Source: Neobacillus niacini (lineage in GTDB: Bacteria; Bacillota; Bacilli; Bacillales; Cytobacillaceae). From it: DNA of 64,000 nt. The stretch lies in assembly GCF_023715785.1 (NCBI RefSeq), contig NZ_JAMBOX010000001.1, positions 186,001 through 250,000 of the forward strand, written 5' to 3'. Positions 44,447 to 53,228 of this stretch are shown one piece after another (within the stretch, counting starts at the first letter, position 1; the number at the start of each line of letters is the position of its first letter). A program made the translations under genes and the position numbers. Below the pieces are notes generated by a model. It was not told the DNA's origin and searched no databases. It worked only from the letters and a program-made list of their open reading frames with translations.

Positions 44447-45748
44447 ATGTTTAAGTTGAAGGAAAACCAAACGAATGCGAGAACGGAGGTTATGGCGGGG
44501 ATTACGACGTTTTTTACGATGGTGTATATTGTCGTGGTTAACCCGGTGATTCTTGCCGATGCCGGCGTCCCGTTTGAGCAAGTCTTTACTGCAACAATCT
44601 TGGCCACAGTGATTGGTACGCTATGGATGGCACTGTTCGCCAATTATCCGATCGCCATCGCGCCAGGAATGGGGCTTAACGCCTTTTTTGCCTATTCCGT
44701 CGTAGGCGGAGGGCAAAATATCAGCTATCACACGGCGTTTGCCGCTGTGTTCGTCGCCGGTTTGATCTTTGTGATCTTGTCGCTCACTCCCCTAAGGGAA
44801 AAATTAATTGATGCCATCCCTGATAACCTGAAGCATGGGATTACTGCAGGAATCGGCTTATTCGTTGCCTTTATCGGCCTGCGACTGACAAAGGTGATTG
44901 TCGCCGACCCTGTCAATCTGGTCAAACTTGGCGATCTCCATGCGCCATCTGCTATTCTTACCATCGTCGGGTTGGCCATCACCCTGATTTTAATGCTGCT
45001 GCGAGTCAACGGAGCGATATTTTTCGGAATGATTATTACGGGGCTGATCGCCTTTTTTACCGGTCAGCTATCTTTCGATAAAGGCTTCCTGTCGTTGCCA
45101 TCCCTCCCTGAGGGGCTTATTATCGCCAATCCTATTACAGCCCTTGGCGATGTCGTTCAGTACAGCCTGTATGCCGTGGTATTTTCGTTTATCCTGGTAA
45201 CGATTTTCGACACAACGGGAACGATGATTGGCGTAGCCAACCAAGCCAATCTCATGAAAAACGGCAAGCTGCCGCGCGCGCGTCATGCACTGCTGTCGGA
45301 TTCCATTGCAACCGCAATCGGAGCGATGTTCGGGACAAGCCCGACAACGGCTTACATTGAATCTACGTCCGGGGTTGCGGCAGGAGGCCGGACAGGATTG
45401 ACTACCTTAACCGTTGCCGGTCTATTTATTCTTTCCGCTTTCTTTGGGCCGCTTGTCAGCGCTGTTTCCGGCATTTCAGCCATCACCGCACCAGCGCTGA
45501 TTATTGTCGGCAGCTTGATGATGGGCAGCATCTCCAACATCCGGTGGCATGATCTCGACGAAGCATTTCCAGCGTTTTTGACGATCTTAGCGATGCCGCT
45601 GACCTCCAGCATCTCAACCGGAATAGCCCTAGGGTTCATCAGCTACCCTCTACTCAAGCTGGTCAGGAGAAAATGGAGTGAGGTCCACCCACTGGTATAT
45701 GTTTTTGCGGTGTTGTTCTTTATTCAATTGGCATTTTTACAGCACTAA
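44447..45748 (+). CDS. NCS2-family purine permease (AzgA/PbuG-PbuO type)
   Basis: I chose ATG 44447, preceded by TTTGGAGGAGCTATT; an in-frame upstream start would run through the promoter. The 433-residue protein has 12-14 hydrophobic segments and AzgA-type hallmarks: MAGITTFFTMVYIVVVNP, the substrate segment APGMGLNAFFAY, FDTTGTMIGVANQA, and GTSPTTAYIESTSGVAAGGR. It imports hypoxanthine, guanine or adenine by proton symport. No purine riboswitch is visible in front of it; PurBox-like sites are. The closest B. subtilis relatives are PbuG and PbuO. Confidence 0.92.
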   Translation: MFKLKENQTNARTEVMAGITTFFTMVYIVVVNPVILADAGVPFEQVFTATILATVIGTLWMALFANYPIAIAPGMGLNAFFAYSVVGGGQNISYHTAFAAVFVAGLIFVILSLTPLREKLIDAIPDNLKHGITAGIGLFVAFIGLRLTKVIVADPVNLVKLGDLHAPSAILTIVGLAITLILMLLRVNGAIFFGMIITGLIAFFTGQLSFDKGFLSLPSLPEGLIIANPITALGDVVQYSLYAVVFSFILVTIFDTTGTMIGVANQANLMKNGKLPRARHALLSDSIATAIGAMFGTSPTTAYIESTSGVAAGGRTGLTTLTVAGLFILSAFFGPLVSAVSGISAITAPALIIVGSLMMGSISNIRWHDLDEAFPAFLTILAMPLTSSISTGIALGFISYPLLKLVRRKWSEVHPLVYVFAVLFFIQLAFLQH

Positions 45749-45753
45749 AAAAC

Positions 45754-45797
45754 AGAAAAAGTCCAATTCGCGACCGTAGTCGAATTGGACTTTTTCT
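45754..45797. terminator. Bidirectional terminator between permease and galE
   Basis: AGAAAAAGTCCAATTCG pairs perfectly with CGAATTGGACTTTTTCT between convergent genes. Confidence 0.9.
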
Positions 45798-46769
45798 TTA
45801 ATATTTCTGATTTTGATGCCAGTTCCAGGCGTCGGAGATGATTTTCTCTAGGTTTCTTTCTGCCTTCCAGCCAATCTCCGAGTAGATTTTCGCTGAGGAG
45901 GCGACCAGTCTTGCCGGGTCGCCGGCACGGCGGTCGGCCAATTCGACGTTGGCCTTCAGCCCGGTCACCTTCTCACAAGTTTCGATGACTTTCTTCACGG
46001 AATAGCCAAGGCCGTTACCTAAGTTGTACATCTCGGCAGACTTTTTCCCAGAAAGGAGCGCCTCAAGGGCAAGGATGTGTGCGGATGCCAGATCGGTAAC
46101 ATGGATATAATCACGAATACAGGTACCGTCCTCCGTATCGTAATCGGAACCGAAAACAGCGACCTTCTCTCGTTGCCCTAATAACTGCTGCAGCACAATC
46201 GGAATTAAATGCGTTTCCGGGTCATGGCTTTCCCCAATCGCGGCCGATTCATGAGCCCCAGCGGCATTAAAGTAACGCAGGATTATATAGTTTAAGCCAT
46301 AAGCCTTTGAAAAATCAGCCAGCATCCGCTCCACCATCAACTTCGAATGGCCATAAGGATTGATTGGCGCTGTTGGCGTCGTTTCATCAATGATATTTAC
46401 AGTCGGAATCCCATATGTAGCAGCCGTAGATGAAAAGATAAAGTTTTTTACATCGAATTTCATCATAACTTTTAATAGAGTTAAAGTCGATGCCACATTA
46501 TTTTCGTAATATTTCAATGGATCGACCACTGACTCGCCCACCAGGCTATTCGCGGCAAAATGCATCACCGCTTTAATCGGATAGCTTTTAAAAATCATTT
46601 CCAAATCGTCTTCGCTGCCCAGGTCTCCTTTTACAAAAATCGCCCGGCGATCAATGGCCTCAGCATGGCCGGTTGACAGATTATCCAGGATCACAACTTC
46701 TTCCTTTTCAACTAATTCCTTCACAAGGTGGCTGCCGATGTAACCAGCCCCGCCAATCACCAGAATCAT
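45798..46769 (-). CDS. galE: UDP-glucose 4-epimerase
   Basis: The 323-residue enzyme interconverts UDP-glucose and UDP-galactose using bound NAD. The N-terminal Rossmann motif GGAGYIGS (6-13) is visible. The catalytic SDR residues are S/T in FSSTAATYG and the YxxxK pair in NPYGHSK (about 141-147). The C-terminal sugar-nucleotide domain (RRAGDPARLVASSAKIYSE) is complete. The ribosome site TTAAGGAGAAATGCAAT precedes ATG 46769. It is monocistronic, without gal genes nearby, and probably supports cell-wall or capsule sugars. Confidence 0.95.
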   Translation of the reverse strand: MILVIGGAGYIGSHLVKELVEKEEVVILDNLSTGHAEAIDRRAIFVKGDLGSEDDLEMIFKSYPIKAVMHFAANSLVGESVVDPLKYYENNVASTLTLLKVMMKFDVKNFIFSSTAATYGIPTVNIIDETTPTAPINPYGHSKLMVERMLADFSKAYGLNYIILRYFNAAGAHESAAIGESHDPETHLIPIVLQQLLGQREKVAVFGSDYDTEDGTCIRDYIHVTDLASAHILALEALLSGKKSAEMYNLGNGLGYSVKKVIETCEKVTGLKANVELADRRAGDPARLVASSAKIYSEIGWKAERNLEKIISDAWNWHQNQKY

Positions 46770-47135
46770 ATTGCATTTCTCCTTAAACCAGATTCATTTC
46801 CCTTCCATATTATATCATTTTCAATTCGCCGCTTCCCAAATTGGGAATTTGACAATATCCTCCAATCATATAATTACCATACGTCAGGAACAAATTTCCC
46901 CCAGCACCCTGTCCATTTTCCTGCTATAAAGGTAAATAAAAAGTAGGAGGTACTGTTAGGTATTAATTCCTGTTTTTACAGTGGCAATACATGCCATGGT
47001 GCCTGACACCCTTGCCACTCTTGGCATTGTCAGTATCTAACAAAGGGGGCCTGACACCGCGAAGCCCAATCGGCCCGAACCTGTTACCGATTTTAGCCAT
47101 ACGATAATATGTATATTAGAAATGGAGGAGATGAA
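46770..47135. other. Intergenic region with repeat remnants
   Basis: It contains two partial repeat cores. No gene is recognised between the galE start and the amidase ribosome site. Confidence 0.5.
46994..47060 (+). repeat. GGTGCCTGACACC element, copy 9 (degenerate double core)
   Basis: ATGGTGCCTGACACCC at 46995-47010 and GGGGGCCTGACACCG near 47045-47059. The GTCCAC arms are missing. Confidence 0.6.
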
Positions 47136-48767
47136 ATGAAGATTTATTTGGATCCAGGCCATGGCGGCACTGACCCTGGTGCCCAAGGTAATGGTCTGAA
47201 TGAGAAAGACGTTACGTTGAATATTGCGCTAAAGCTGCGTGATATATTGATTAATGAGTACCAAAATGTCGATGTCAGGATGAGCCGTACCGGCGACACC
47301 ACCAAAAGCCTGGGCCAGCGGACAAGCGATGCCAATGCCTGGGGCGCCGACTTCTATCTGTCCATCCACATCAATTCGGCCAGCAGCGCGGCCCAGGGCT
47401 ATGAGGATTATATTTATAACGGACTTTCTGATTCATCGTCTGCGGCGAGGTACCAAGCGGTCATTCATGAGGAGGTAATCAAAGTGAATGAACTAGCAGA
47501 CCGTGGCAGGAAAAAGGCTAACTTTCATGTGCTCCGTGAGTCTAAAATGCCGGCGATGCTGTCGGAAAATGGTTTTATCAGCAATGCCCATGATTCGGCA
47601 TTGATGAAACAGGATGCATGGCTTCAAAAGGTGGCTAGAGGACATGCGAATGGATTGGCGCGTGCCTTTAACCTGCAACGAAAAGCTAACCCATCAACTG
47701 CGCCAGCTCCAGCACCAGCGCCGACTCCTGCACCGGCTCCAGCAAATACGGTTTCCGGTACCCTATACAAAGTGATGGTAGGCTCATTCCACTCCAGGGA
47801 AAATGCAGACGAGCGTGTCGCACGGCTTCGTTCATTAGGGCATGATGCTTTTGTAGTGACAACCACCATTTCCGGTTCAACATGGTACCGTGTCCAGGTG
47901 GGGGCTTTTACAGACAGGGAAAACGCCGAACAGCGCCTCAAGATCATGGAAATTGCCGGCTTTACTGATGCGTTTATTATTGTTGATAATAGCAGCAGTG
48001 GTGGTGGAGGCGGAAGTACCGCTAGCAGTGGAAGCAGTGGTGGAGGCGAAAGTTCTGCACCGATAGCAGGGACCGGCACAAACAACGGCTCGGGCGGAAG
48101 TTCTCCAGATGTCGGCACTGGCACTAGCACCGGCACTGGCGGCGGGAATGGCCCAACGACAGGGTCAACGGTAGGAGCGAATGGTGATGCCGTTACTAAC
48201 CGCGGCGAAGGTTCAGGAAGCATCCCCAAACCGCAGAACACACCTGTTAATTCTATTTTCGGTCCAACCCTACTGTCACCGGAATTTATGGACCGTTTTG
48301 TTAGAACCGTTAACCCAGATGCTCCAAAACTCGCTAACTATTATTTAACCTTTGGTGAATACTACGGAATCAAGGGTGATATTGCCTTTGCCCAGGCCAT
48401 CCATGAAACAAACTTTTTCCGTTTTACCGCAGTTGTCAAACCGGGACAGGACAACTTTGCCGGCATCGGTGCCACCGGGCCTGATAATCCTGGAGCAAGC
48501 TTCCAAACACCAGAAGAAGGCGTTCTTGCCCACATGCAGCATTTATACGCCTATGCCACAACAAGCCCGCTGCCAAACCAATACCCGGTCGTCGACCCTC
48601 GGTTCCATCTTGTCCCACGAGGCTCAGCGCCAACTTGGACCGGACTAAACGGAAAATGGGCAGTCCCCGGCACAACCTATGGCCAATCCATTCTAGACCT
48701 CTACAAAAGAATGGTCCAATTCTCGATCCAAACACTCGAGACAATCCGCGGGGAAGTGACCGGATAA
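47136..48767 (+). CDS. CwlC-like amidase with SPOR and glucosaminidase domains
   Basis: I chose ATG 47136, after GGAGGAGATGAA, because the protein then begins with the Amidase_3 domain as in CwlC. The 543-residue protein has amidase motifs YLDPGHGG (H9), SIHINSA and the catalytic Glu in LSENGFISN. A SPOR peptidoglycan-binding pair lies at about 205-285 (YKVMVGSFHSRENADERV, YRVQVGAFTDRENAEQRL). A Gly/Ser/Thr linker precedes a glucosaminidase domain with Glu in FAQAIHETNFF (about 418). No signal peptide is present, as in sporulation enzymes that lyse the mother cell from inside. Carrying both amidase and glucosaminidase activities is unusual for a CwlC-like protein. Confidence 0.87.
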   Translation: MKIYLDPGHGGTDPGAQGNGLNEKDVTLNIALKLRDILINEYQNVDVRMSRTGDTTKSLGQRTSDANAWGADFYLSIHINSASSAAQGYEDYIYNGLSDSSSAARYQAVIHEEVIKVNELADRGRKKANFHVLRESKMPAMLSENGFISNAHDSALMKQDAWLQKVARGHANGLARAFNLQRKANPSTAPAPAPAPTPAPAPANTVSGTLYKVMVGSFHSRENADERVARLRSLGHDAFVVTTTISGSTWYRVQVGAFTDRENAEQRLKIMEIAGFTDAFIIVDNSSSGGGGGSTASSGSSGGGESSAPIAGTGTNNGSGGSSPDVGTGTSTGTGGGNGPTTGSTVGANGDAVTNRGEGSGSIPKPQNTPVNSIFGPTLLSPEFMDRFVRTVNPDAPKLANYYLTFGEYYGIKGDIAFAQAIHETNFFRFTAVVKPGQDNFAGIGATGPDNPGASFQTPEEGVLAHMQHLYAYATTSPLPNQYPVVDPRFHLVPRGSAPTWTGLNGKWAVPGTTYGQSILDLYKRMVQFSIQTLETIRGEVTG

Positions 48768-48830
48768 CCAGTTCGGTACGGTAAATACGGTAAATTTCCC
48801 CTTCCGCCCACAATTCCCATTAATAGGGAA

Positions 48831-48913
48831 ATGGTGTCAGGCACCACAAAAAGACAAATCCCCCAATTTGTCCACCCTACACGGACAAATGCCAAATTTT
48901 TATGCCTGGCACC
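48831..48913 (-). repeat. GGTGCCTGACACC element, copy 10 (rearranged)
   Basis: TGGTGTCAGGCACCA, then TTGTCCACCCTACACGGACA, then TGCCTGGCACC: a core at each end with inner arms between. Confidence 0.7.
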
Positions 48914-49024
48914 GAAATTTTTCATTGGGTGGTGTCACGCCCGGACGGGGGGCGGGCTTGGTACATATTTTGCGTTTGTAGGTGATGTCGGGGCTAAGGG
49001 AAAGACGTAGATGTATATAACAGC

Positions 49025-49055
49025 AAAGCCGCCACTCACAATGAATGGCGGCTTT
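49025..49055 (-). terminator. Terminator of the MDR oxidoreductase gene
   Basis: AAAGCCGCCA pairs perfectly with TGGCGGCTTT. Confidence 0.75.
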
Positions 49056-49061
49056 CGTTAT

Positions 49062-50054
49062 TTATCCAATGTAAAACCCTATTTTTCCGAGCTGCTCAGC
49101 GTTTTCCATTCGTTTGAAAGCCTCGCCAAACTCCTCTAATGAATACATCCGGTCTACTACCGGCCTGATTTGATGCTTCTCCACAAATTCCAGCATCTCG
49201 CAGTATTCCTCACCGCTGCCCATTGTCGAGCCAAACAGGCGGTATTGGCCATAGAAAAAGTCACGCAGGTTGAATTCGACCACATCGCCCGCCGAGGCGC
49301 CGAACGTCACCATCGTGCCGCCCGGGCGCAGCTGCTTCAGCGACTTGTTAAACGTTGCTGCCCCGACACACTCAATCACAAGGTCCATCTTCTCGCCGCC
49401 AAGCGCCTGCTCCCAGTCTTCATTGCTGTCAAACGCCCGGTCAGCCCCTAGTTGAAGCGCCTTTTGACACTTTTCCGCAGAACGGGAGGTCACATACACA
49501 GTCGCACCGGCCGCTTTGGCGAACTGCAATAGCAACGTCGCAACACCGCTGCCGATGCCCGGGATCAGCACCTTCAACCCTTCGCGTACCTGCCCCTGCG
49601 TAAACAAGGCCCGATAGGCGGTCAGTGCTGCCAACGACAACACCCCGGCCTCTTCCCACGTCAAATACGCAGGCTTCGGTGCCACATTTTCCGCGGGTAC
49701 GACGACATGCTGTGCAAACGTCCCGTGGAACGGCAAACCTAAGATTTCAAACCCTTGTGGCGGCGCATCCGATTTTTCCCTCCAGCCAAGGCTCGGATTC
49801 ACCAGCACCTCATCGCCAATCCCAACACCCGTAACGCCTGCTCCAACGGCATCGACGACACCGGCTCCATCGGAACCTATCACAAGTGGCGGGTCGGTCG
49901 GCTTATGCCGAACAAGCACGAACAAATCCCGATGGTTGAGCCCTGCTGTTTTCAGTTTAACCCGTACCTCACCTGCTCCTGGCTGGAACTCCTCAATTTC
50001 CCGGACGGCCACCCCCTGGAGGCCGGCTTGTCCTTCATGAACTACTGCTTTCAT
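49062..50054 (-). CDS. Zinc-type/quinone oxidoreductase (MDR superfamily, YogA-like)
   Basis: I chose ATG 50054 (after GGGGTGACTTTTATT) because MKAVVHEG is the usual family start; the frame extends 13 residues further up. The 330-residue protein has the MDR catalytic domain (LKTAGLNHRDLFVLVRHKP, VIGSDGAGVVDAVGAGV) and a Rossmann NADP-binding domain (LIPGIGSGVATLLLQFAKAAG). The structural-zinc cysteine lobe of alcohol dehydrogenases is missing, so it is closer to quinone oxidoreductase-type enzymes. The substrate is unknown; reduction of quinones or enals is likely. Confidence 0.88.
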   Translation of the reverse strand: MKAVVHEGQAGLQGVAVREIEEFQPGAGEVRVKLKTAGLNHRDLFVLVRHKPTDPPLVIGSDGAGVVDAVGAGVTGVGIGDEVLVNPSLGWREKSDAPPQGFEILGLPFHGTFAQHVVVPAENVAPKPAYLTWEEAGVLSLAALTAYRALFTQGQVREGLKVLIPGIGSGVATLLLQFAKAAGATVYVTSRSAEKCQKALQLGADRAFDSNEDWEQALGGEKMDLVIECVGAATFNKSLKQLRPGGTMVTFGASAGDVVEFNLRDFFYGQYRLFGSTMGSGEEYCEMLEFVEKHQIRPVVDRMYSLEEFGEAFKRMENAEQLGKIGFYIG

Positions 50055-50282
50055 AATAAAAGTCACCCCTGTTTTCCCGTAAAAATTTTTCAAAAACTAT
50101 GTAATAATTCCATAATACTCTGAAAAATAGGTTTTTTAAACCTTAATCTGACTCCCAAGATCCTTCAATTAATCGCTCTCGATTTCACCAATACTAAATT
50201 CCCATCCATTTTCTGTATCCATTTTCCCAGTTTTCTGCTATTCTATTCAATGAAAGTCTGTATTTTATTGGAGGACAAAAAA

Positions 50283-51206
50283 ATGAGAAGCAACAAAAAG
50301 AACCGCAAGTGGCTGAAGGTCACGGGGATTATTCTATTATTATTAATTATTGCCGGTGGAGCTTATGCTTTTTCTGTCTATAAATCTTTTAAAACTGCTG
50401 TTGATACGATGCATCAGCCGATTGAACGGAAGCAATCTGAAAAACGCGAAGAACCTGTTGCTTTCCACGAAAAGGATCCTTTTTCTGTTTTATTGCTGGG
50501 GGTCGATGAACGTGAAGGCGACAAAGGGCGTTCCGACTCGTTGATTGTTCTGACGGTAAACCCGAATAACAATTCCGTCAAAATGCTAAGCATTCCGCGT
50601 GATACCCGGACTGAAATCATCGGCAAAGGGAAAGACGACAAAATCAACCATGCCTATGCGTTCGGCGGCGTTCCAATGGCCATGGATACGGTTGAAAACT
50701 TCCTTGATATCCCAATCGATTATTACGTCCAGATTAATATGGAAGGCTTTAAAGATATCGTCGATGCTGTTGGCGGGGTAACTGTTCAAAATGACCTTGA
50801 TTTTACCGACGGCGGGGTCCATTTTGCCAAAGGTGAAATTACCCTTAACGGCGAACAGGCGTTAATTTTTTCAAGAATGAGATATAACGACCCTAGAGGT
50901 GATTTTGGCCGGCAGTTAAGACAGCGGCAGATCATTCAAGCAGTAATCAATGAAGGGGCAAGCGTTTCAAGCTTGGCCAAATTCTCAGATATCTTCAATG
51001 CTTTGGGTAAAAACGTCAAGACCAACCTCACCTTCGGGCAAATGATGGACATTCAAAAGAACTACAAATCGGCCGCAGGAAACATTCAACAAATGGAAAT
51101 CAAAGAAACCGGCACAAAGATCAACGGTATTTATTATGGTTTGGTCGCCAAGGAAGAACAGCAAAGAATTCAAAACGAATTAAAAGCGCAATTAGAGCTT
51201 CAATAA
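50283..51206 (+). CDS. LytR-CpsA-Psr (LCP) family cell-wall polymer ligase
   Basis: I chose ATG 50283, preceded by TATTGGAGGACAAAAAA; the frame opens 11 codons earlier. The 307-residue protein has a basic N-terminus, one membrane helix (about 13-32) and an extracytoplasmic LCP domain. The key motifs are LLLGVDEREGDKGRSDSLIV (about 75-94), MLSIPRDTRTEI (about 107-118) and RMRYNDPRGDFGRQLRQRQI (about 201-220), whose Arg and Asp residues bind the pyrophosphate of lipid-linked polymer. It transfers teichoic acid or similar polymer to peptidoglycan. Close to B. subtilis TagU/LytR. Confidence 0.92.
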   Translation: MRSNKKNRKWLKVTGIILLLLIIAGGAYAFSVYKSFKTAVDTMHQPIERKQSEKREEPVAFHEKDPFSVLLLGVDEREGDKGRSDSLIVLTVNPNNNSVKMLSIPRDTRTEIIGKGKDDKINHAYAFGGVPMAMDTVENFLDIPIDYYVQINMEGFKDIVDAVGGVTVQNDLDFTDGGVHFAKGEITLNGEQALIFSRMRYNDPRGDFGRQLRQRQIIQAVINEGASVSSLAKFSDIFNALGKNVKTNLTFGQMMDIQKNYKSAAGNIQQMEIKETGTKINGIYYGLVAKEEQQRIQNELKAQLELQ

Positions 51207-51216
51207 GCAAAGAGAG

Positions 51217-51248
51217 AGCGGATTGGTCAACCCACTCCGCTTTTTTTT
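51217..51248 (+). terminator. Terminator of the LCP gene
   Basis: AGCGGAtTGGG-type stem pairing with CCCACTCCGCT, followed by eight T. Confidence 0.8.
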
Positions 51249-51330
51249 CGTTCCATGGGTGACATTGATGCGATGCGGTAGTAAAATCAACAATATGAAA
51301 AAATTCGAACATTATAAGGGGTGCGTAGCA

Positions 51331-51834
51331 ATGAAGTTAACAAGTGAGGAACTTGAGATTTTAAAAATTATTGAAGAGAACCACCGCCTGCCAATTGAGA
51401 CGATTGCGATGATGGCCATGACCAGCGAAGAGGAAGTACAACGCACGATTAAGAAATTGGAAGACGTAAAAATCATCATGAGCTATCCAACGTTAATCGA
51501 TTGGAGCAAGGTCGAAGGCCAGGAAGGCGTGGTCGCGATGATTGATGTCAAGGTAACGCCCAAGCGTGGCGTCGGCTTTGATGAAGTGGCAGGAAGGATT
51601 GCCCGCTTCCCTGAGGTTTCCTCCCTCTATCTGATGTCTGGCGCCTACGACCTTTCCATCACCGTTGAAGGCAAAACGATGCAGCAAATTGCCAGCTTCG
51701 TCTCGGAAAAATTATCGCCGATCGAAAACGTCGTATCGACGACGACTCATTTCATGCTGAAAAAATACAAGCATGACGGCGTGATTTTTGACGACGGCGA
51801 CGAAAAAGACCGGAGAATGGTGGTTACACTATGA
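51331..51834 (+). CDS. alaR: Lrp/AsnC-family regulator (AlaR-like)
   Basis: I chose ATG 51331 after AAGGGGTGCGTAGCA; the preceding in-frame stretch runs through the LCP terminator. The 167-residue protein has an N-terminal winged helix (LTSEELEILKIIEENHRLPI) and a C-terminal RAM ligand-binding domain (VVAMIDVKVTPKRGVGFDEV, YLMSGAYDLSITVEG). It overlaps the aminotransferase start by 4 bases (ATGA). This pairing is the B. subtilis yugG-yugH (alaR-alaT) operon, in which the regulator activates alanine synthesis genes. Amino-acid binding in the RAM domain is expected. Confidence 0.88.
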   Translation: MKLTSEELEILKIIEENHRLPIETIAMMAMTSEEEVQRTIKKLEDVKIIMSYPTLIDWSKVEGQEGVVAMIDVKVTPKRGVGFDEVAGRIARFPEVSSLYLMSGAYDLSITVEGKTMQQIASFVSEKLSPIENVVSTTTHFMLKKYKHDGVIFDDGDEKDRRMVVTL

Positions 51835-53027
51835 AACACGATTACGCCAGTTATATTTCCGACACCGCAAAAGATCTGAAGCCGTCGGGGATTCGCAGGT
51901 TTTTCGACCTTGCCGCTCAAATGGAGGGCGTGATTTCCCTTGGGGTCGGTGAACCGGATTTTATCACCCCTTGGGGCACTCGTGAGGCCGCCATCCTGTC
52001 GTTGGAGCAAGGCTATACGTCCTACACCGCCAACCCAGGGCTTTTCGAACTGCGGCAGGAAATTACGAACTACCTAGATTCACGGTTCGGCGTTCAGTAT
52101 GATCCGAAAAATCAAATCATTGTCACCATTGGTGCGAGTCAGGCGATCGACCTCGCCTTCCGCGCGATTTTAAACCAAGGCGACGAGGTGTTGATTGTTG
52201 AACCGGCGTTTGTGTCGTACGGGCCATTGGTCGCGATTGCCGGGGGAACCCCTGTGCCCGTGTCCACCATTGCCGAGAACGGTTTTAAGGTAACACCGGA
52301 GCAACTCGAGTCTGCGATTACTAACCGCACAAAAGCGATTCTCTTGTGTTCGCCGAATAATCCAACCGGGACAACATTGAACAAAGCGGAGCTTTCGGCG
52401 ATTGCAAAAATCGTTGAAAAACACGACCTCATCGTCGTGTCGGATGAAATATACGCGGAGCTGCTCTACGAGGATGAGCCCTACACAAGCTTCTCCTCTG
52501 TTGAAGGCATGTATAAGCGGACCATCTTGATCAACGGTTTTTCGAAAGGCTTTGCGATGACCGGCTGGCGCCTTGGCTTTCTTGCTGCGCCAAAGGAATT
52601 GGTCGAAGTGATGCTGAAAATCTTTCAATATACGACCATGTGCGCGCCGCACATGCTGCAGCATGGCGCTCTGGAAGCCATGCGCAACGGCTACCATGAA
52701 GTTGAAGCGATGCGGGCGAGCTACCGCCGCCGCCGCAACTATGTCGTCCAGACGCTGAACCAAATCGGCCTGGATTGTCACACGCCGGGCGGGGCCTTCT
52801 ACGTGTTCCCGTCGATCAAATCGACCGGGCTCACTTCAGAACAATTCGCTGAGGAACTGCTGATGCAGGAAAAAGTCGCCGTCGTTCCAGGAAGTGTATT
52901 CGGGGAAAGCGGTGAGGGCTACGTCCGCTGCAGCTACGCAACCTCGATGCAGCAGCTACAGGAGGCGCTGAAGCGGATGCAGCGGTTTATTGAGTCGAGG
53001 TGTCCCGTTATCCGTACAACTCCATAA
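51831..53027 (+). CDS. alaT: PLP-dependent aminotransferase (AlaT-like alanine transaminase)
   Basis: The 398-residue class I/II aminotransferase has the PLP lysine in NGFSKGFAMTGWRLGF (K about 235). The Asn-Asp PLP-contact pair lies in CSPNNPTGTTLNK and VVSDEIYAELLYE, and the final substrate-binding Arg in GEGYVRCSYA. It is closest to the B. subtilis PatA/YugH group, of which YugH is the main alanine transaminase (pyruvate + glutamate to alanine + 2-oxoglutarate). Translation is coupled to alaR, and a terminator follows. Confidence 0.92.
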   Translation: MKHDYASYISDTAKDLKPSGIRRFFDLAAQMEGVISLGVGEPDFITPWGTREAAILSLEQGYTSYTANPGLFELRQEITNYLDSRFGVQYDPKNQIIVTIGASQAIDLAFRAILNQGDEVLIVEPAFVSYGPLVAIAGGTPVPVSTIAENGFKVTPEQLESAITNRTKAILLCSPNNPTGTTLNKAELSAIAKIVEKHDLIVVSDEIYAELLYEDEPYTSFSSVEGMYKRTILINGFSKGFAMTGWRLGFLAAPKELVEVMLKIFQYTTMCAPHMLQHGALEAMRNGYHEVEAMRASYRRRRNYVVQTLNQIGLDCHTPGGAFYVFPSIKSTGLTSEQFAEELLMQEKVAVVPGSVFGESGEGYVRCSYATSMQQLQEALKRMQRFIESRCPVIRTTP

Positions 53028-53042
53028 ATTATCCTTTTTGGT

Positions 53043-53070
53043 CGCCACCTCCCTTGTGGAGGCTTTTTTT
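53043..53070 (+). terminator. Terminator of the alaRT operon
   Basis: GCCACCTCC pairs with GGAGGC across a short CTTGT loop (one bulged A), followed by seven T. Confidence 0.8.
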
Positions 53071-53228
53071 ATTCCTCTAGCACCTGTCCTTTATTCACTT
53101 CCACCGTTCCTCATTTTCGACATTACTTACCATTCTGAGTTCTACCACAAACTATATTGTAAGAATAGTAGAAAAGTAGTATAATTTCAAAGCACTTGAA
53201 ATTATTTGTCGAAGGGTGGAGAACATTT

